DNA from: Vreelandella glaciei
GTDB lineage: Bacteria; Pseudomonadota; Gammaproteobacteria; Pseudomonadales; Halomonadaceae
DNA: 64,000 nucleotides
Assembly: GCF_013415125.1 (NCBI RefSeq)
Contig: NZ_JACCDE010000002.1
Coordinates: forward strand, 186,001 to 250,000
Direction: 5' to 3'
The first letter of the stretch is position 1; every line of letters starts with the position of its first letter. A model generated the notes under the pieces. It saw nothing but the letters and a program-made list of their open reading frames with translations. It was not told where the DNA came from and did no database searches. This document shows positions 18,347 to 27,157 of this stretch, in pieces. Position numbers and translations under genes: made by a program.

Positions 18347-18976
18347 ATGAGAAAGTTACTGGCAAGCCTGGCAATTACCATGGGCGCCGTTGGCATCGCC
18401 CACGCTCAAACGGACTACCAAGCCGATGCTGACGCATCCGCTGGCCAGGAAATGGCCCAAACCTGCGCCGCCTGTCATGGTCAACAGGGCATTAGCCCAT
18501 CGGGCGCTTTCCCTAACCTGGCGGGGCAGCAAATGTCTTACTTGGCCAAGCAGATTATGGATATCCGCGACGGTGAACGCGTGGTGCCTCAAATGGCGGG
18601 CATCGTGGATGACTACTCTGACCAAGATGCTTGGGATGCCGCGGCCTACTTTGCGGAACAAGACGCTAACTTGGGTCAAACCAACGACGAAGACGCTGAA
18701 CTATTGGCGCGCGGCGAAGAGATTTACCGTGCTGGCGATATGGCCAAGGGTATCCCTGCCTGTTCAGCCTGTCACACGGCAACCGGGGTAGGCATTGGCA
18801 GTGCCGTTTATCCTGGCCTTTCCGGGCAGCATGCTCAATATACGGTTTCTACGCTGCAGGCATTTGCGTCCGGCGATCGCACCAATGACCCCAATAATAT
18901 TATGGGCGATATTGCTTCCAAAATGAGTGACAGGGATATGGAAGCTGTGGCGAACTACGTTTTAGGACTGAATTAA
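18347..18976 (+). CDS. Diheme cytochrome c4
   Basis: The 209-residue periplasmic protein has a signal peptide (MRKLLASLAITMGAVGIAHA) and two CxxCH heme sites, CAACH near residue 43 and CSACH near residue 140, each followed by a GxxP/methionine ligand region. This is the duplicated class I fold of cytochrome c4, which donates electrons to terminal oxidases such as cbb3. The start was moved from an upstream in-frame ATG to 18347, where the signal peptide begins. The order engB-c4-dsbA matches Pseudomonas. Confidence 0.93.
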   Translation: MRKLLASLAITMGAVGIAHAQTDYQADADASAGQEMAQTCAACHGQQGISPSGAFPNLAGQQMSYLAKQIMDIRDGERVVPQMAGIVDDYSDQDAWDAAAYFAEQDANLGQTNDEDAELLARGEEIYRAGDMAKGIPACSACHTATGVGIGSAVYPGLSGQHAQYTVSTLQAFASGDRTNDPNNIMGDIASKMSDRDMEAVANYVLGLN

Positions 18977-19101
18977 GGCTGCAAAATTTTATACCTCCTT
19001 GTGCCGTTTGGTTCCCTCATTTGCCGATGTGCTTGAAATGAGGGAACCCGCTAATATAACCACGGTCTTAGTCCTCGCTTACCCATGGAGAAATTTATAC
19101 G

Positions 19102-19146
19102 ATGTTTAAAACGACAATGTTTAAAACAACAGTGTTTAAAACGCTA
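19102..19146 (+). repeat. Three tandem 15-bp repeats at the dsbA start
   Basis: The units 19102-19116, 19117-19131 and 19132-19146 differ at one or a few positions and each begins with a potential start codon (ATG, ATG, GTG). Their length is a multiple of three, so gain or loss of a unit changes the N-terminus without changing frame. Confidence 0.85.
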
Positions 19147-19764
19147 ATGGTTACGCTAGCCGGTCTAGGTTTTTCTGCGCTAGTGAGTGCTCAGGATGTC
19201 GTTGAAGGCCAGCACTATGAAGTGCTTGAGTCCCCGGTAGAAACCCACGCTGAAGACGGGCAAATTGCAGTTACTGAAGTGTTCTGGTTTGGCTGCCCGC
19301 ACTGTTACCGCCTACAAACACCGGTTAATGAGTGGTACGAGACGCTGGAAGACGACGTTAGCGTAGAACATATGCCTGCTACCATGGGCAGCGACTGGAA
19401 TACCCACGCTACCGCTTTCTACGCGGCTGAGTCGCTGGGTATTGAAGAGGAGCTACACGCCGATTTTTTTAATGCTATCCATCAGGAAAATCAGTCGCTC
19501 ACCGAGGCCGATGAGATTGCCGCTTTCTTCGCTAACTACGGTGTCAGCGAAGAAGAGGCCAAAAAAGCGCTGACCGACTTTAGTGTTCGTAGCGATGTCA
19601 ATGAAGCCAACAACCGTATGCGTGAGATGAAGTTGATGGGTGTGCCCGCGCTGGTGATTGATGGTCGCTACGTTGTTTCGCCGAGTTCAGCCGGTAGCCT
19701 GGAAAATATGCCTAAAATCGCTGATGCGCTGGTCGAGCAGGTGCGTGCAGAGCGCGCAGAATAA
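19102..19764 (+). CDS. dsbA: Thiol:disulfide interchange protein DsbA
   Basis: This 220-residue periplasmic oxidase introduces disulfides into exported proteins. It has a signal peptide, the thioredoxin-fold active site CPHC in FWFGCPHCYRL (about residue 60), and the cis-proline loop in MGVPALVIDGRYVV. A GGAG precedes the first ATG by about 12 bp. The N-terminus carries three near-identical repeats (MFKTT-MFKTT-VFKTL), so starts at 19102, 19117, 19132 (GTG) or 19147 are all possible; the true signal peptide may begin at any of them. Confidence 0.92.
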   Translation: MFKTTMFKTTVFKTLMVTLAGLGFSALVSAQDVVEGQHYEVLESPVETHAEDGQIAVTEVFWFGCPHCYRLQTPVNEWYETLEDDVSVEHMPATMGSDWNTHATAFYAAESLGIEEELHADFFNAIHQENQSLTEADEIAAFFANYGVSEEEAKKALTDFSVRSDVNEANNRMREMKLMGVPALVIDGRYVVSPSSAGSLENMPKIADALVEQVRAERAE

Positions 19765-19766
19765 CC

Positions 19767-20603
19767 GTGTTGCGTGAAGCGAGAGAGCGTGATAACTCGC
19801 AGGTAAGCAGCCCACGCTCGACGCTGCTGGAAGATGGCCATCTGCGTTTGCTGACGTTTAACCTGCAGGTGGGCATCCAGACGTCAGCGTATCATCACTA
19901 TCTCACGCGCAGCTGGCAGCACTTATTGCCGCATCCCCGTCGCCAGCAGCGGCTGGACATGATGGGCGAAGTACTGAGTAAGTTCGACATAGTTGGGCTA
20001 CAAGAAGTTGATGGCGGCAGCTTTCGCTCCAGCCGCGTTAACCAAGTGGAGTATCTCGCTACCAAAGCGGGATTTCCGCACCATGTTCAGCAGTTAAACC
20101 GCAACCTGGGACGTATTGCCCAGCACAGCAATGGGTTACTGTCGCGCTTGGTACCTAGTCAGATTGTTGAGCACCGCTTGCCGGGCGCAATGCCTGGCCG
20201 AGGCGCTATTCATGCCCGCTTTGGCGAAGGCCCGGATGCCCTGCATATTTTTGTTGCTCACTTGGCGCTTAGCCACCGCGGTCGTGTGCGCCAACTCAAC
20301 TATCTAAGCGATATTATTCAGCCGCTGCGCCACGTAGTGGTGATGGGCGATCTCAATTGTACGCCTGACCAACTACACGCTCACAAGCGCTTTAGTTTGT
20401 CGCTGCCCCTGCACCCGGTTAAACCCCTTTTCAGCTATCCTTCCTGGCAACCGCGCCATGCGCTGGATCATATTCTGTTGTCGCAATCGCTAGAGGCCGC
20501 GGAAGTGCACGTGCTGGATCATCTGTTCTCTGATCATCTGCCGATAGCCGTCAATCTTCCGCTGCCTGAGGCTTGTTTAGCGGCTATTCGCTCAAGCGCT
20601 TAG
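19767..20603 (+). CDS. Endonuclease/exonuclease/phosphatase (EEP) family protein
   Basis: The 278-residue protein has the EEP fold: LLTFNLQVGI near the N-terminus, IVGLQEVDGGSF with the metal-binding glutamate, VVMGDLNCTP with the catalytic DxN, and LDHILLS plus FSDHLPIAV with the final aspartate-histidine pair. The substrate may be nucleic acid, a phospholipid or another phosphodiester. The start is GTG at 19767, 2 bp after dsbA, so the two are co-translated. An equivalent gene follows dsbA in Pseudomonas. Confidence 0.85.
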   Translation: MLREARERDNSQVSSPRSTLLEDGHLRLLTFNLQVGIQTSAYHHYLTRSWQHLLPHPRRQQRLDMMGEVLSKFDIVGLQEVDGGSFRSSRVNQVEYLATKAGFPHHVQQLNRNLGRIAQHSNGLLSRLVPSQIVEHRLPGAMPGRGAIHARFGEGPDALHIFVAHLALSHRGRVRQLNYLSDIIQPLRHVVVMGDLNCTPDQLHAHKRFSLSLPLHPVKPLFSYPSWQPRHALDHILLSQSLEAAEVHVLDHLFSDHLPIAVNLPLPEACLAAIRSSA

Positions 20604-20721
20604 GCTAAGTGTTTAGGCTAACAAGCTTGTCTTTGTCGTCTGTGAGCGCTGCATTGTCCGCGTATATGCGCTATTGTCTGGGGCGCTGACTCCCCTTAGT
20701 CGTTTTACGCGAGACACTTCC

Positions 20722-21282
20722 ATGTCGGACACAACACAACTACCTGCATTTATTGGTGCGCTGGACCGCGCTTCAGAGTGGTTCGGGCGTACCCTTGCGT
20801 GGCTGATCATCATTATGATGTTGATTCAGTTCGCGATTGTACTGCTTCGTTATATGTTCAGTATCAACAGCATTTTCATGCAAGAACTAGTGATGTACAT
20901 GCACGCTAGTGTCTTTATGCTTGCCGCTGCCTATACCTTTCGCCACGACGGCCACGTGCGAGTGGATATCTTCTATCGAGGCATGACCCCGCGCCGTCAG
21001 GCGTTAATCAATGTTGTAGGTATTATCACGCTTTTGATTCCCGTGATGGTCTTTATCATCGCTTCCAGCCTGGGCTACGTGGCCAACTCCTGGCGCATTC
21101 TGGAAACCTCCCCTGATTACGGTGGCATTCCGGCTGTCTATGCACTGAAAACCTTAATTCCACTGTTTGCCGTGCTGATGATCGTGCAAGGCGTGGTTGA
21201 GATCGTGCGTAATGGCTATGTGATGGCTGGACGGATAGTGCCGGCTGCTGCTGGCGGCAACCATCTTGAGGAGCGTGTTTGA
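20722..21282 (+). CDS. TRAP transporter small membrane subunit (DctQ/TakQ type)
   Basis: The 186-residue protein has four hydrophobic helices and the DctQ-family pattern, with MYMHASVFMLAAAYTFRHDGHVRVDIFY in the middle (residues about 65-92). It forms the membrane complex with the large subunit encoded next. ATG 20722 was preferred to an upstream in-frame ATG because the homologous N-terminus starts there. The stop overlaps the DctM start by one base. Substrate specificity is discussed under the binding protein. Confidence 0.88.
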   Translation: MSDTTQLPAFIGALDRASEWFGRTLAWLIIIMMLIQFAIVLLRYMFSINSIFMQELVMYMHASVFMLAAAYTFRHDGHVRVDIFYRGMTPRRQALINVVGIITLLIPVMVFIIASSLGYVANSWRILETSPDYGGIPAVYALKTLIPLFAVLMIVQGVVEIVRNGYVMAGRIVPAAAGGNHLEERV

Positions 21283-22685
21283 TGCTGGAATTCATGCCGA
21301 TTATTTTATTTGCCGTCATTTGCATTGTGTTGATGTTCGGCTTTCCCGTAGCGCTTTCGTTGGCGGGAACGGCGCTGCTGTTTGCCGGTATGGGGCTGGG
21401 TCTGGAAGCCATTGGTATCGACGCCAATTTTGATAGCGGCTATCTCGCCGCCTTGCCCAATCGGCTCTACGGTATTATGACCAACCAAACGCTGTTGGCG
21501 GTGCCGCTATTTGTGCTGATGGGCGTCTTGCTGGAAAAATCCAAAGTGGCGGAAACGTTGCTGGATGCCATGGCCCTGCTGTTTGGCGCTATGCGCGGTG
21601 GCTTGGGTATTTCGGTGACGCTGGTGGGCATGCTAATGGCCGCCTCTACCGGTATTGTGGGGGCCACGGTGGTCACCATGGGGTTGATGTCGCTACCCAC
21701 CATGCTAAAGCGTGGTTACAGCACGTCACTGGCGACCGGTACTATCTGTGCTACCGGCACGCTGGGGCAGATTATTCCGCCCTCCATTGCCTTGGTACTG
21801 CTCGGTGACGTGCTGTCATCGGCATATCAGCAAGCGCAGCTGGATATGGGGATCTTCAGTCCTAAAACGGTCTCCGTGGGCGACCTGTTTATGGGCGCGC
21901 TGGTGCCTGGGCTACTGCTGGTCGTGATGTATATGATCTATGTGGCGCTGGTGGCGTGGTTGCGCCCGCACATGGCGCCTGCTGCTGACCGCGAAGAGTT
22001 AATGGCTGAGCTTGGCCACACCTCAGGCATTGGCATGCTGCTGCTCAAAGGCTTGGTGCCTCCCGTGGTGCTGATTGTGGCGGTGCTAGGCTCGATTCTA
22101 AGCGGTTTTGCCACACCCACAGAGGCCTCTGCGGTAGGCGCCTTTGGCGCTCTGGTGCTGGCGCTGGCTTATCGTCAGCTCGATTGGGCGACCCTGAAAG
22201 ACGTGCTGCGTTCGACCACTCACGTCACTACTATGGTGTTTCTGATCCTGATCGGCGCAGCGCTGTTTTCGCTGGTGTTTCGTGCCTACGGCGGCGAACA
22301 CATGGTGACCGAGCTGTTCGAGGGTATGCCTGGCGGCGTGGTCGGCGCGACGATCATCGTGATGCTGGTGATCTTCCTGCTCGGCTTCATTCTCGACTTT
22401 ATCGAAATCACCTTTGTGGTGGTGCCGATTGTCGGGCCAATTCTGCTTGCCATGGGGCTTGACCCGATTTGGCTGGGCATCATGATTGCTATCAATCTGC
22501 AGACATCGTTCTTAACGCCGCCGTTTGGTTTCGCGCTGTTCTATCTGCGTGGCGTAGCGCCACCGTCTGTATCTACCTCGGCTATTTACCGTGGCGTGAT
22601 CCCGTTTATCCTGATGCAGCTGGGTATGTTGCTCATGCTTAGCTTCTTCCCGCAGTTGGCAACCTGGCTTCCCTCGCAGTTCTAG
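21282..22685 (+). CDS. TRAP transporter large membrane subunit (DctM/TakM type)
   Basis: This 467-residue protein with about 12 transmembrane helices is the Na+-driven translocation channel of a TRAP system. Typical DctM elements are visible: VPLFVLMG, ASTGIVGATVVTMG, GTICATGTLGQIIPPSIALVLLG and TPTEASAVGAFGAL. The long insert around residues 185-250 is usual in the mannitol/chloroaromatic/2-keto-acid branch. The ATG at 21282 overlaps the small subunit stop; a TTG one codon earlier is less likely. The binding protein follows 201 bp later. Confidence 0.92.
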   Translation: MLEFMPIILFAVICIVLMFGFPVALSLAGTALLFAGMGLGLEAIGIDANFDSGYLAALPNRLYGIMTNQTLLAVPLFVLMGVLLEKSKVAETLLDAMALLFGAMRGGLGISVTLVGMLMAASTGIVGATVVTMGLMSLPTMLKRGYSTSLATGTICATGTLGQIIPPSIALVLLGDVLSSAYQQAQLDMGIFSPKTVSVGDLFMGALVPGLLLVVMYMIYVALVAWLRPHMAPAADREELMAELGHTSGIGMLLLKGLVPPVVLIVAVLGSILSGFATPTEASAVGAFGALVLALAYRQLDWATLKDVLRSTTHVTTMVFLILIGAALFSLVFRAYGGEHMVTELFEGMPGGVVGATIIVMLVIFLLGFILDFIEITFVVVPIVGPILLAMGLDPIWLGIMIAINLQTSFLTPPFGFALFYLRGVAPPSVSTSAIYRGVIPFILMQLGMLLMLSFFPQLATWLPSQF

Positions 22686-22812
22686 TCAACAAGAGGTAAG
22701 TTGAAAAGCATTGCTGTGGTCAACGCAGTTATCAACGAATATATGTGGCAACCTAACTAAAAAGCAGCAACGAGCCATTAGTGTCTTATAGCAAATAATG
22801 GACTGTAGCAAA

Positions 22813-22837
22813 CCGCCTAGCGTTCTACGCTAGGCGG
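22813..22837. other. Perfect 10-bp stem-loop between TRAP permease and binding-protein genes
   Basis: CCGCCTAGCG and CGCTAGGCGG form a perfect 10-bp stem with a 5-nt loop. No T-run follows on either strand, so it is not a standard terminator. It lies in the 201-bp gap before the binding protein, where it could stabilise the downstream mRNA or attenuate read-through. The rest of that gap shows no gene. Confidence 0.7.
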
Positions 22838-22886
22838 GGTATTCCCTACTCATAATAGTAATAATAGAAAGTAAGAGGGTTATTGT

Positions 22887-23999
22887 ATGAAAGCCAAAAC
22901 ACTCCCAGTCGCCATCGCGATGACGACCGCTCTCTCCGCCAGTTTGCTGGTGGTTTCTAGCTTCGATAATCACGCCCAGGCGCAAGAGGACGAGTTCCGC
23001 TGGAAAATGGTCACCTCCTGGCCAAAGAATTTCCCAGGTGTTGGCCAGGGTCCAGAGCGTCTATCGCAGCTGGTCGACGAAATGTCGGATGGCCGCCTGA
23101 CCATTGAAGTCTTCGGTGCTGGCCAGTTGGTGCCGGGGTTTGAGGTGTTTGACGCTGTTTCTGACGGTACCGCTGAACTAGGCCACTCCGCTTCCTACTA
23201 CTGGAAGGGCAAAGCGCCTGCCGCACAGTTCTTCGCCGCCGTGCCGTTTGGGATGAATGCTCAAGAGATGAACGCCTGGCTAAGCTATGGCGGCGGTATG
23301 GAGCTGTGGAACGAGCTCTACGATGACTTCGGCGTTGACGTCATGGTGGCGGGTGCCTCAGGCGTGCAGATGGGCGGCTGGTACAACAAAGAGATCAACT
23401 CGGTTGACGATCTCGACGGCCTGAAAATGCGCATGCCGGGCCTGGGCGGCGAAGTAATGAGCCGTATGGGTGTCGCGATTGTGAACATGCCGGGCGGCGA
23501 GATCTTTACTTCGTTGCAATCTGGTGCGATTGACGCAACCGAGTGGATTGGCCCTTACAACGACCTGGCATTCGGCCTGCACCAAGCCGCCGATTATTAC
23601 TACTATCCAGGCTGGCACGAGCCCACGGTCATGTTCGAGGCAATCGTTAACGAAGAAGCTTTCGCGGAGCTGCCAGCGGATCTACAGGCGATCCTGCGAA
23701 CCGCTATTAGCGACATTAACCAAAGCGTACTGGATGAGTACACCGCACGTAACAACGATGCGCTGGAAACCCTGGTGAATGAGCACGATGTTGAGCTACG
23801 CCGCATTCCCGACGACGTACTGGCCCAGGCGCGTGAGCACTCGCAAGATGTGGTTGCCGAGTTAGCGGAATCGAGCGAATTAGCTACGCGTATCTATGAC
23901 TCTTATCAGGCGTTCCAAGAGAAGGTCGAGGATTACCACGCCATCTCCGAGCAGGCGTACTACAACGCCCGCAACCCGGAAGGTGATACCGCGCAATAG
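22887..23999 (+). CDS. TRAP periplasmic binding protein, TakP-like
   Basis: The 370-residue periplasmic solute receptor has a signal peptide ending near residue 32 and the mature start FRWKMVTSWPKNFPGVGQGP. This N-terminus, together with GYNK-like GGWYNKEINSVDDL, KMRMPGLGGEVM and IDATEWIGPYND, places it in the TakP branch (mannitol/chloroaromatic type), whose characterised member binds 2-oxo acids as a dimer. The conserved arginine in LKMRMPG normally contacts the substrate carboxylate. It is the third gene of the operon, after the membrane subunits. The exact ligand is inference. Confidence 0.87.
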   Translation: MKAKTLPVAIAMTTALSASLLVVSSFDNHAQAQEDEFRWKMVTSWPKNFPGVGQGPERLSQLVDEMSDGRLTIEVFGAGQLVPGFEVFDAVSDGTAELGHSASYYWKGKAPAAQFFAAVPFGMNAQEMNAWLSYGGGMELWNELYDDFGVDVMVAGASGVQMGGWYNKEINSVDDLDGLKMRMPGLGGEVMSRMGVAIVNMPGGEIFTSLQSGAIDATEWIGPYNDLAFGLHQAADYYYYPGWHEPTVMFEAIVNEEAFAELPADLQAILRTAISDINQSVLDEYTARNNDALETLVNEHDVELRRIPDDVLAQAREHSQDVVAELAESSELATRIYDSYQAFQEKVEDYHAISEQAYYNARNPEGDTAQ

Positions 24000-24026
24000 T
24001 TTGCCGGTGCTTGACGCACATTAACG

Positions 24027-24047
24027 AGCCGCCTTCGGGCGGCTTTT
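24027..24047 (+). terminator. Rho-independent terminator after the TakP-like gene
   Basis: AGCCGCC and GGCGGCT pair perfectly (7 bp) around a TTCG tetraloop and are followed by TTTT. It lies 28 bp after the stop and ends the TRAP operon. Confidence 0.88.
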
Positions 24048-24137
24048 GTGTGTTTGGCATTTACGTTTTCGGCAGCATAAGGCGCGCAGCTTGGGTATCC
24101 TAGGAGCATAGTGACGTTTTTGCCGTGAAGGAGCCCC

Positions 24138-24968
24138 ATGTCTACCCATTCCCGTCTTCGCAATGTGCTTACCATCGCCGGCTCCGATCCTTCGGGGGGC
24201 GCCGGGCTGCAAGGGGATCTGAAAACCTTTTCAGCCCTTGGCGTTTACGGCACCAACGTGATTACTGCAGTGATCGCTCAGAACACCTGTGGTGTGGCCT
24301 CGGTGTACCCCGTCTCGCCCCAGGCTATTCGCGAGCAGTTGGAACACCTGCTGGATGATGTCTCGCTAGACGCGGTCAAAATTGGCATGGTGGCCAGCCG
24401 CGAGGTCGCCGAGGTGATAGCCGATGTGCTGCGTCAGCGGCGCCCACGCTGGATCGTGCTCGACCCGGTGTTGGTCGCCAAGAGCGGCGATATTCTGGTC
24501 GATGACGCCGGCATTCGAGCAGTACGCGATATTCTCGTGCCATTGGCCGATGTGATTACCCCCAACCTACCGGAAGCAGCGGTACTGCTCGATACATCGT
24601 CGCCCACCAGTTTAGACGCCATGGAAACGATGTTGCCGGGGTTAACGCAGCTGGGTGCACCCTATGTGGTGCTGAAAGGCGGCCATCTGCGTGGAGCGAC
24701 CTGTCCGGATCTGCTGGCAACCCCCAACGGCCATGAGTGGTTGCCCGCCTCGCGCATCGATACCGACAATTTGCACGGTACCGGTTGCGCGCTATCTTCG
24801 GCGATTGCCGCCTGTCTGGCGAAGCTCCCCGTGGATGCCGATGCGGATGCCCCGGTAACTGCCATCAGCGATGCCAAGCAGTGGCTGCATGCGGCCTTGG
24901 AGGCGAGCGTACGCTTGAATGTGGGGAAAGGGCGCGGCCCGGTGCACCATTTTCACGCTTGGTGGTGA
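24138..24968 (+). CDS. thiD: Hydroxymethylpyrimidine/phosphomethylpyrimidine kinase
   Basis: This 276-residue kinase of the ribokinase fold phosphorylates HMP and HMP-phosphate for thiamine synthesis. Evidence is the N-terminal TIAGSDPSGGAGLQGDLKTF motif, AVKIGMVAS, WIVLDPVLVAKSGD, VITPNLPEA and the ATP-site/anion-hole NLHGTGCALSSAIA. A GAAGGAG precedes the ATG. It stands alone between the TRAP terminator and a Usp gene; thiG and thiS are about 15 kb away in the same window. Confidence 0.94.
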   Translation: MSTHSRLRNVLTIAGSDPSGGAGLQGDLKTFSALGVYGTNVITAVIAQNTCGVASVYPVSPQAIREQLEHLLDDVSLDAVKIGMVASREVAEVIADVLRQRRPRWIVLDPVLVAKSGDILVDDAGIRAVRDILVPLADVITPNLPEAAVLLDTSSPTSLDAMETMLPGLTQLGAPYVVLKGGHLRGATCPDLLATPNGHEWLPASRIDTDNLHGTGCALSSAIAACLAKLPVDADADAPVTAISDAKQWLHAALEASVRLNVGKGRGPVHHFHAWW

Positions 24969-25095
24969 TTGAGTGTACTGCTTTGAAGCATTTGGGCAGC
25001 AGTTAGCTTGCGAGAATGGATATTGCGCACCATGATAAAGAGTGTTTGCTTAACGGCTTGTAAGGCTGAGCTGCTCAGCCGAGGAGCGTTTCGCC

Positions 25096-25941
25096 ATGCC
25101 TCGCACTATTCTGTTTGCCACCGATCTTTCCGCTGATAATCGCGCCGCTTTTGCGCGGGCGCTACGGTTGGCCTATGCCCAGGGCGTTCAGCTCGACGTG
25201 CTGCACGTGCTGGACCCTTACCTACCCAGGCGAGTACTACTGGATGTCGAGAGCGCGGTAGTGGAAGACATCACCACTATGTTGACGGATCTACGCGAAG
25301 ACTACGCCCTAGAGGCGCCGAAAACGTTGATCCAAACCGTGACCGGCTCGCCTCACGTTGAAATCGTCCGCGAAGCCCATGAGCGTAACGCCGAGCTGAT
25401 TGTGCTGGGCATGCATCGCAAGCGTGGGCAAAAAGACCTGCTGGCGGGTACCACCACCATGCGCGTGCTGCGCAGTGCGCCATGTCCTGTGGTGGTCTCT
25501 TCTCACCAGCCGACCCAGCCCTGGCAACATATCCTGGTGCCTATCGATTTTTCGCTAACGGCGCGACATACCTTGAAAGAGGCGCTAATCCGCTTTCCTG
25601 AAGCGGCGCTCACCCTGCTGCACGCCTGGACACTGCCCGGCGAACGTGAACTGGGTTCGCAGGCCTATTACGCCCATTGGCGTGAACATGAAGTGCAGCG
25701 ACTGCGCGAGCAGTTGAGTAACGAAGTCGATAGCCTGATGCGCGAGTTAGACGGGGTGCCCGATGTTGAGTTGGTGCTAGAGCAAGGCACACCCTGCGAT
25801 GTGCTGCAGGCATATATGAAACGCCACTCGCCCGATCTCGTGATGATCGGCAGCCGTGGACAGCCCCATCACACCAGCTTGCTAACCGAGATGCTGCTAA
25901 GTGAACCGCACTGCGATTTAATGCTCTGCCGCGCTTGGTAA
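25096..25941 (+). CDS. Universal stress protein with two Usp domains
   Basis: The 281-residue protein has a first Usp unit starting RTILFATDLSADNRAAFARAL and a second starting HILVPIDFSLTARHTLKEAL near residue 142. Nucleotide-site glycines appear as GMHRKRGQKDLLAGTTTMRV in the first unit and GSRGQPHHTSLLTEMLL in the second, the latter diverging from the usual GxxG(S/T) spacing. It has its own CGAGGAGCG ribosome-binding site. It resembles UspE-like stress proteins of marine bacteria. No operon partner is evident. Confidence 0.87.
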   Translation: MPRTILFATDLSADNRAAFARALRLAYAQGVQLDVLHVLDPYLPRRVLLDVESAVVEDITTMLTDLREDYALEAPKTLIQTVTGSPHVEIVREAHERNAELIVLGMHRKRGQKDLLAGTTTMRVLRSAPCPVVVSSHQPTQPWQHILVPIDFSLTARHTLKEALIRFPEAALTLLHAWTLPGERELGSQAYYAHWREHEVQRLREQLSNEVDSLMRELDGVPDVELVLEQGTPCDVLQAYMKRHSPDLVMIGSRGQPHHTSLLTEMLLSEPHCDLMLCRAW

Positions 25942-26064
25942 GCGGGCACTATTTATTCAACAGAATACGGGTATTTCAAGAGAGTACGGGCAACAATAAA
26001 TTATTGTACGGAACCTTTATTTGGCGCAATGGTATGTATAGTTATGCTGCCAGAAGGAGGTTCT

Positions 26065-26649
26065 ATGCCCACACGCTTATTAGGCGCTAGGCGCGCCGTA
26101 CAAATATCATTGCTGTTAACTGGCCTATTGCTAATGTCTTGGGCGATGGCCAGCAGTGTGACTGAGAAAGGCGAAGCGTTTGAGCGCACGGTAGAGGAGC
26201 ACGGCCAGCGCTATAGTCTTATCGGTAGCGGTGTGTTTCGTTACATGATTTGGACTGCCTATGCGGGCGCCTATTACCAAGCGGTAGAAGAAACCCAGCC
26301 GCAGCCGTTGGGTGACGTACCAAGGCGCCTGGAGCTTGCCTATTTTCACGCCATCGACGCCCCGGACTTCGCCGAAGCCACCACAGAAAGCCTTAAGAAG
26401 AGCCTCACTGCCTATGAGTATTCGCAGCTAGAAGCCGATATTAACGCTTTTAATCGAAGCTATCAGGACGTCGAGCCGCAAGATCGTTATGTGTTGAGTT
26501 GGGACGGCGCTGCTTTGCGCCTGGCGCTCAATGGCGAAACGCTATTTGAGGGCGGTAACGCAGAACTGGCCAGTGCCATGTTCAGTATATGGCTGGGCGA
26601 GCGCCCCCTGGATGACGACTTTCGCGATGCGCTGCTAGGGAAAAACTAA
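26065..26649 (+). CDS. Chalcone-isomerase-like periplasmic protein
   Basis: The 194-residue protein has an N-terminal signal peptide (hydrophobic [14 protein letters not shown], residues about 17-30) followed by a chalcone-isomerase-like domain. The core is recognisable in [42 protein letters not shown] and the final [25 protein letters not shown]. Bacterial members have no proven activity; the flavonoid reaction of plants should not be assumed. AAGGAGG before ATG 26065 fixes the start, against a longer upstream frame. It sits just upstream of dtd. Confidence 0.8.
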   Translation: MPTRLLGARRAVQISLLLTGLLLMSWAMASSVTEKGEAFERTVEEHGQRYSLIGSGVFRYMIWTAYAGAYYQAVEETQPQPLGDVPRRLELAYFHAIDAPDFAEATTESLKKSLTAYEYSQLEADINAFNRSYQDVEPQDRYVLSWDGAALRLALNGETLFEGGNAELASAMFSIWLGERPLDDDFRDALLGKN

Positions 26650-26693
26650 CAAGCGGTCGTTATAATGGCCGTTTGTCAGTTCGGAGAAGCTTT

Positions 26694-27131
26694 GTGAAGG
26701 CACTCATCCAGCGCGTTAAGCGCGCCAGCGTGGAAGTGGAAGGCAATATCGTCGGGAGTATCGACCACGGGTTGTTGGCGCTGGTAGGTGTGGAAAAACA
26801 CGATGACGCGGCCAACGTGGAAAAGCTGCTGCATAAACTCCTTCACTACCGGGTATTTAGCGATGCGGACGGCAAGATGAATCACAACCTGCAGCAGGTG
26901 AACGGTGGTTTGCTGCTTGTCTCCCAGTTCACCCTGGCGGCGGATACCCATAAAGGGCTACGGCCCAGCTTCTCCAGCGCCGCTCCGCCAGCCCACGGTG
27001 AAGCGCTGTTCAATTTGCTGGTTACCCAGACCCGCGTTGCCTGGCCGCACGTGGCGACCGGTGAATTTGGCGCCGATATGCAGGTGGCGCTTATCAACGA
27101 TGGCCCGGTGACGTTTTTGTTGGAAAGCTAG
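26694..27131 (+). CDS. dtd: D-aminoacyl-tRNA deacylase
   Basis: This 145-residue enzyme removes D-amino acids mischarged onto tRNA. Both family motifs are present: SQFTLAAD (residues 78-85) and the cross-subunit GP in [10 protein letters not shown] near the C-terminus. The GTG at 26694 gives exactly the length of E. coli Dtd and is preceded by CGGAGAAG; the longer upstream frame is unlikely. It converges with yheS, with 26 bp between stops. Confidence 0.95.
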   Translation: MKALIQRVKRASVEVEGNIVGSIDHGLLALVGVEKHDDAANVEKLLHKLLHYRVFSDADGKMNHNLQQVNGGLLLVSQFTLAADTHKGLRPSFSSAAPPAHGEALFNLLVTQTRVAWPHVATGEFGADMQVALINDGPVTFLLES

Positions 27132-27157
27132 CCCGGTTTTAGAGACTTCGCTTTTTG

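Noticed and set aside
22813-22837. Terminator after the TRAP permease genes
   Set aside because: The stem is perfect, but no T-run follows on either strand and the binding-protein gene of the same system is next, so it is listed only as a hairpin.
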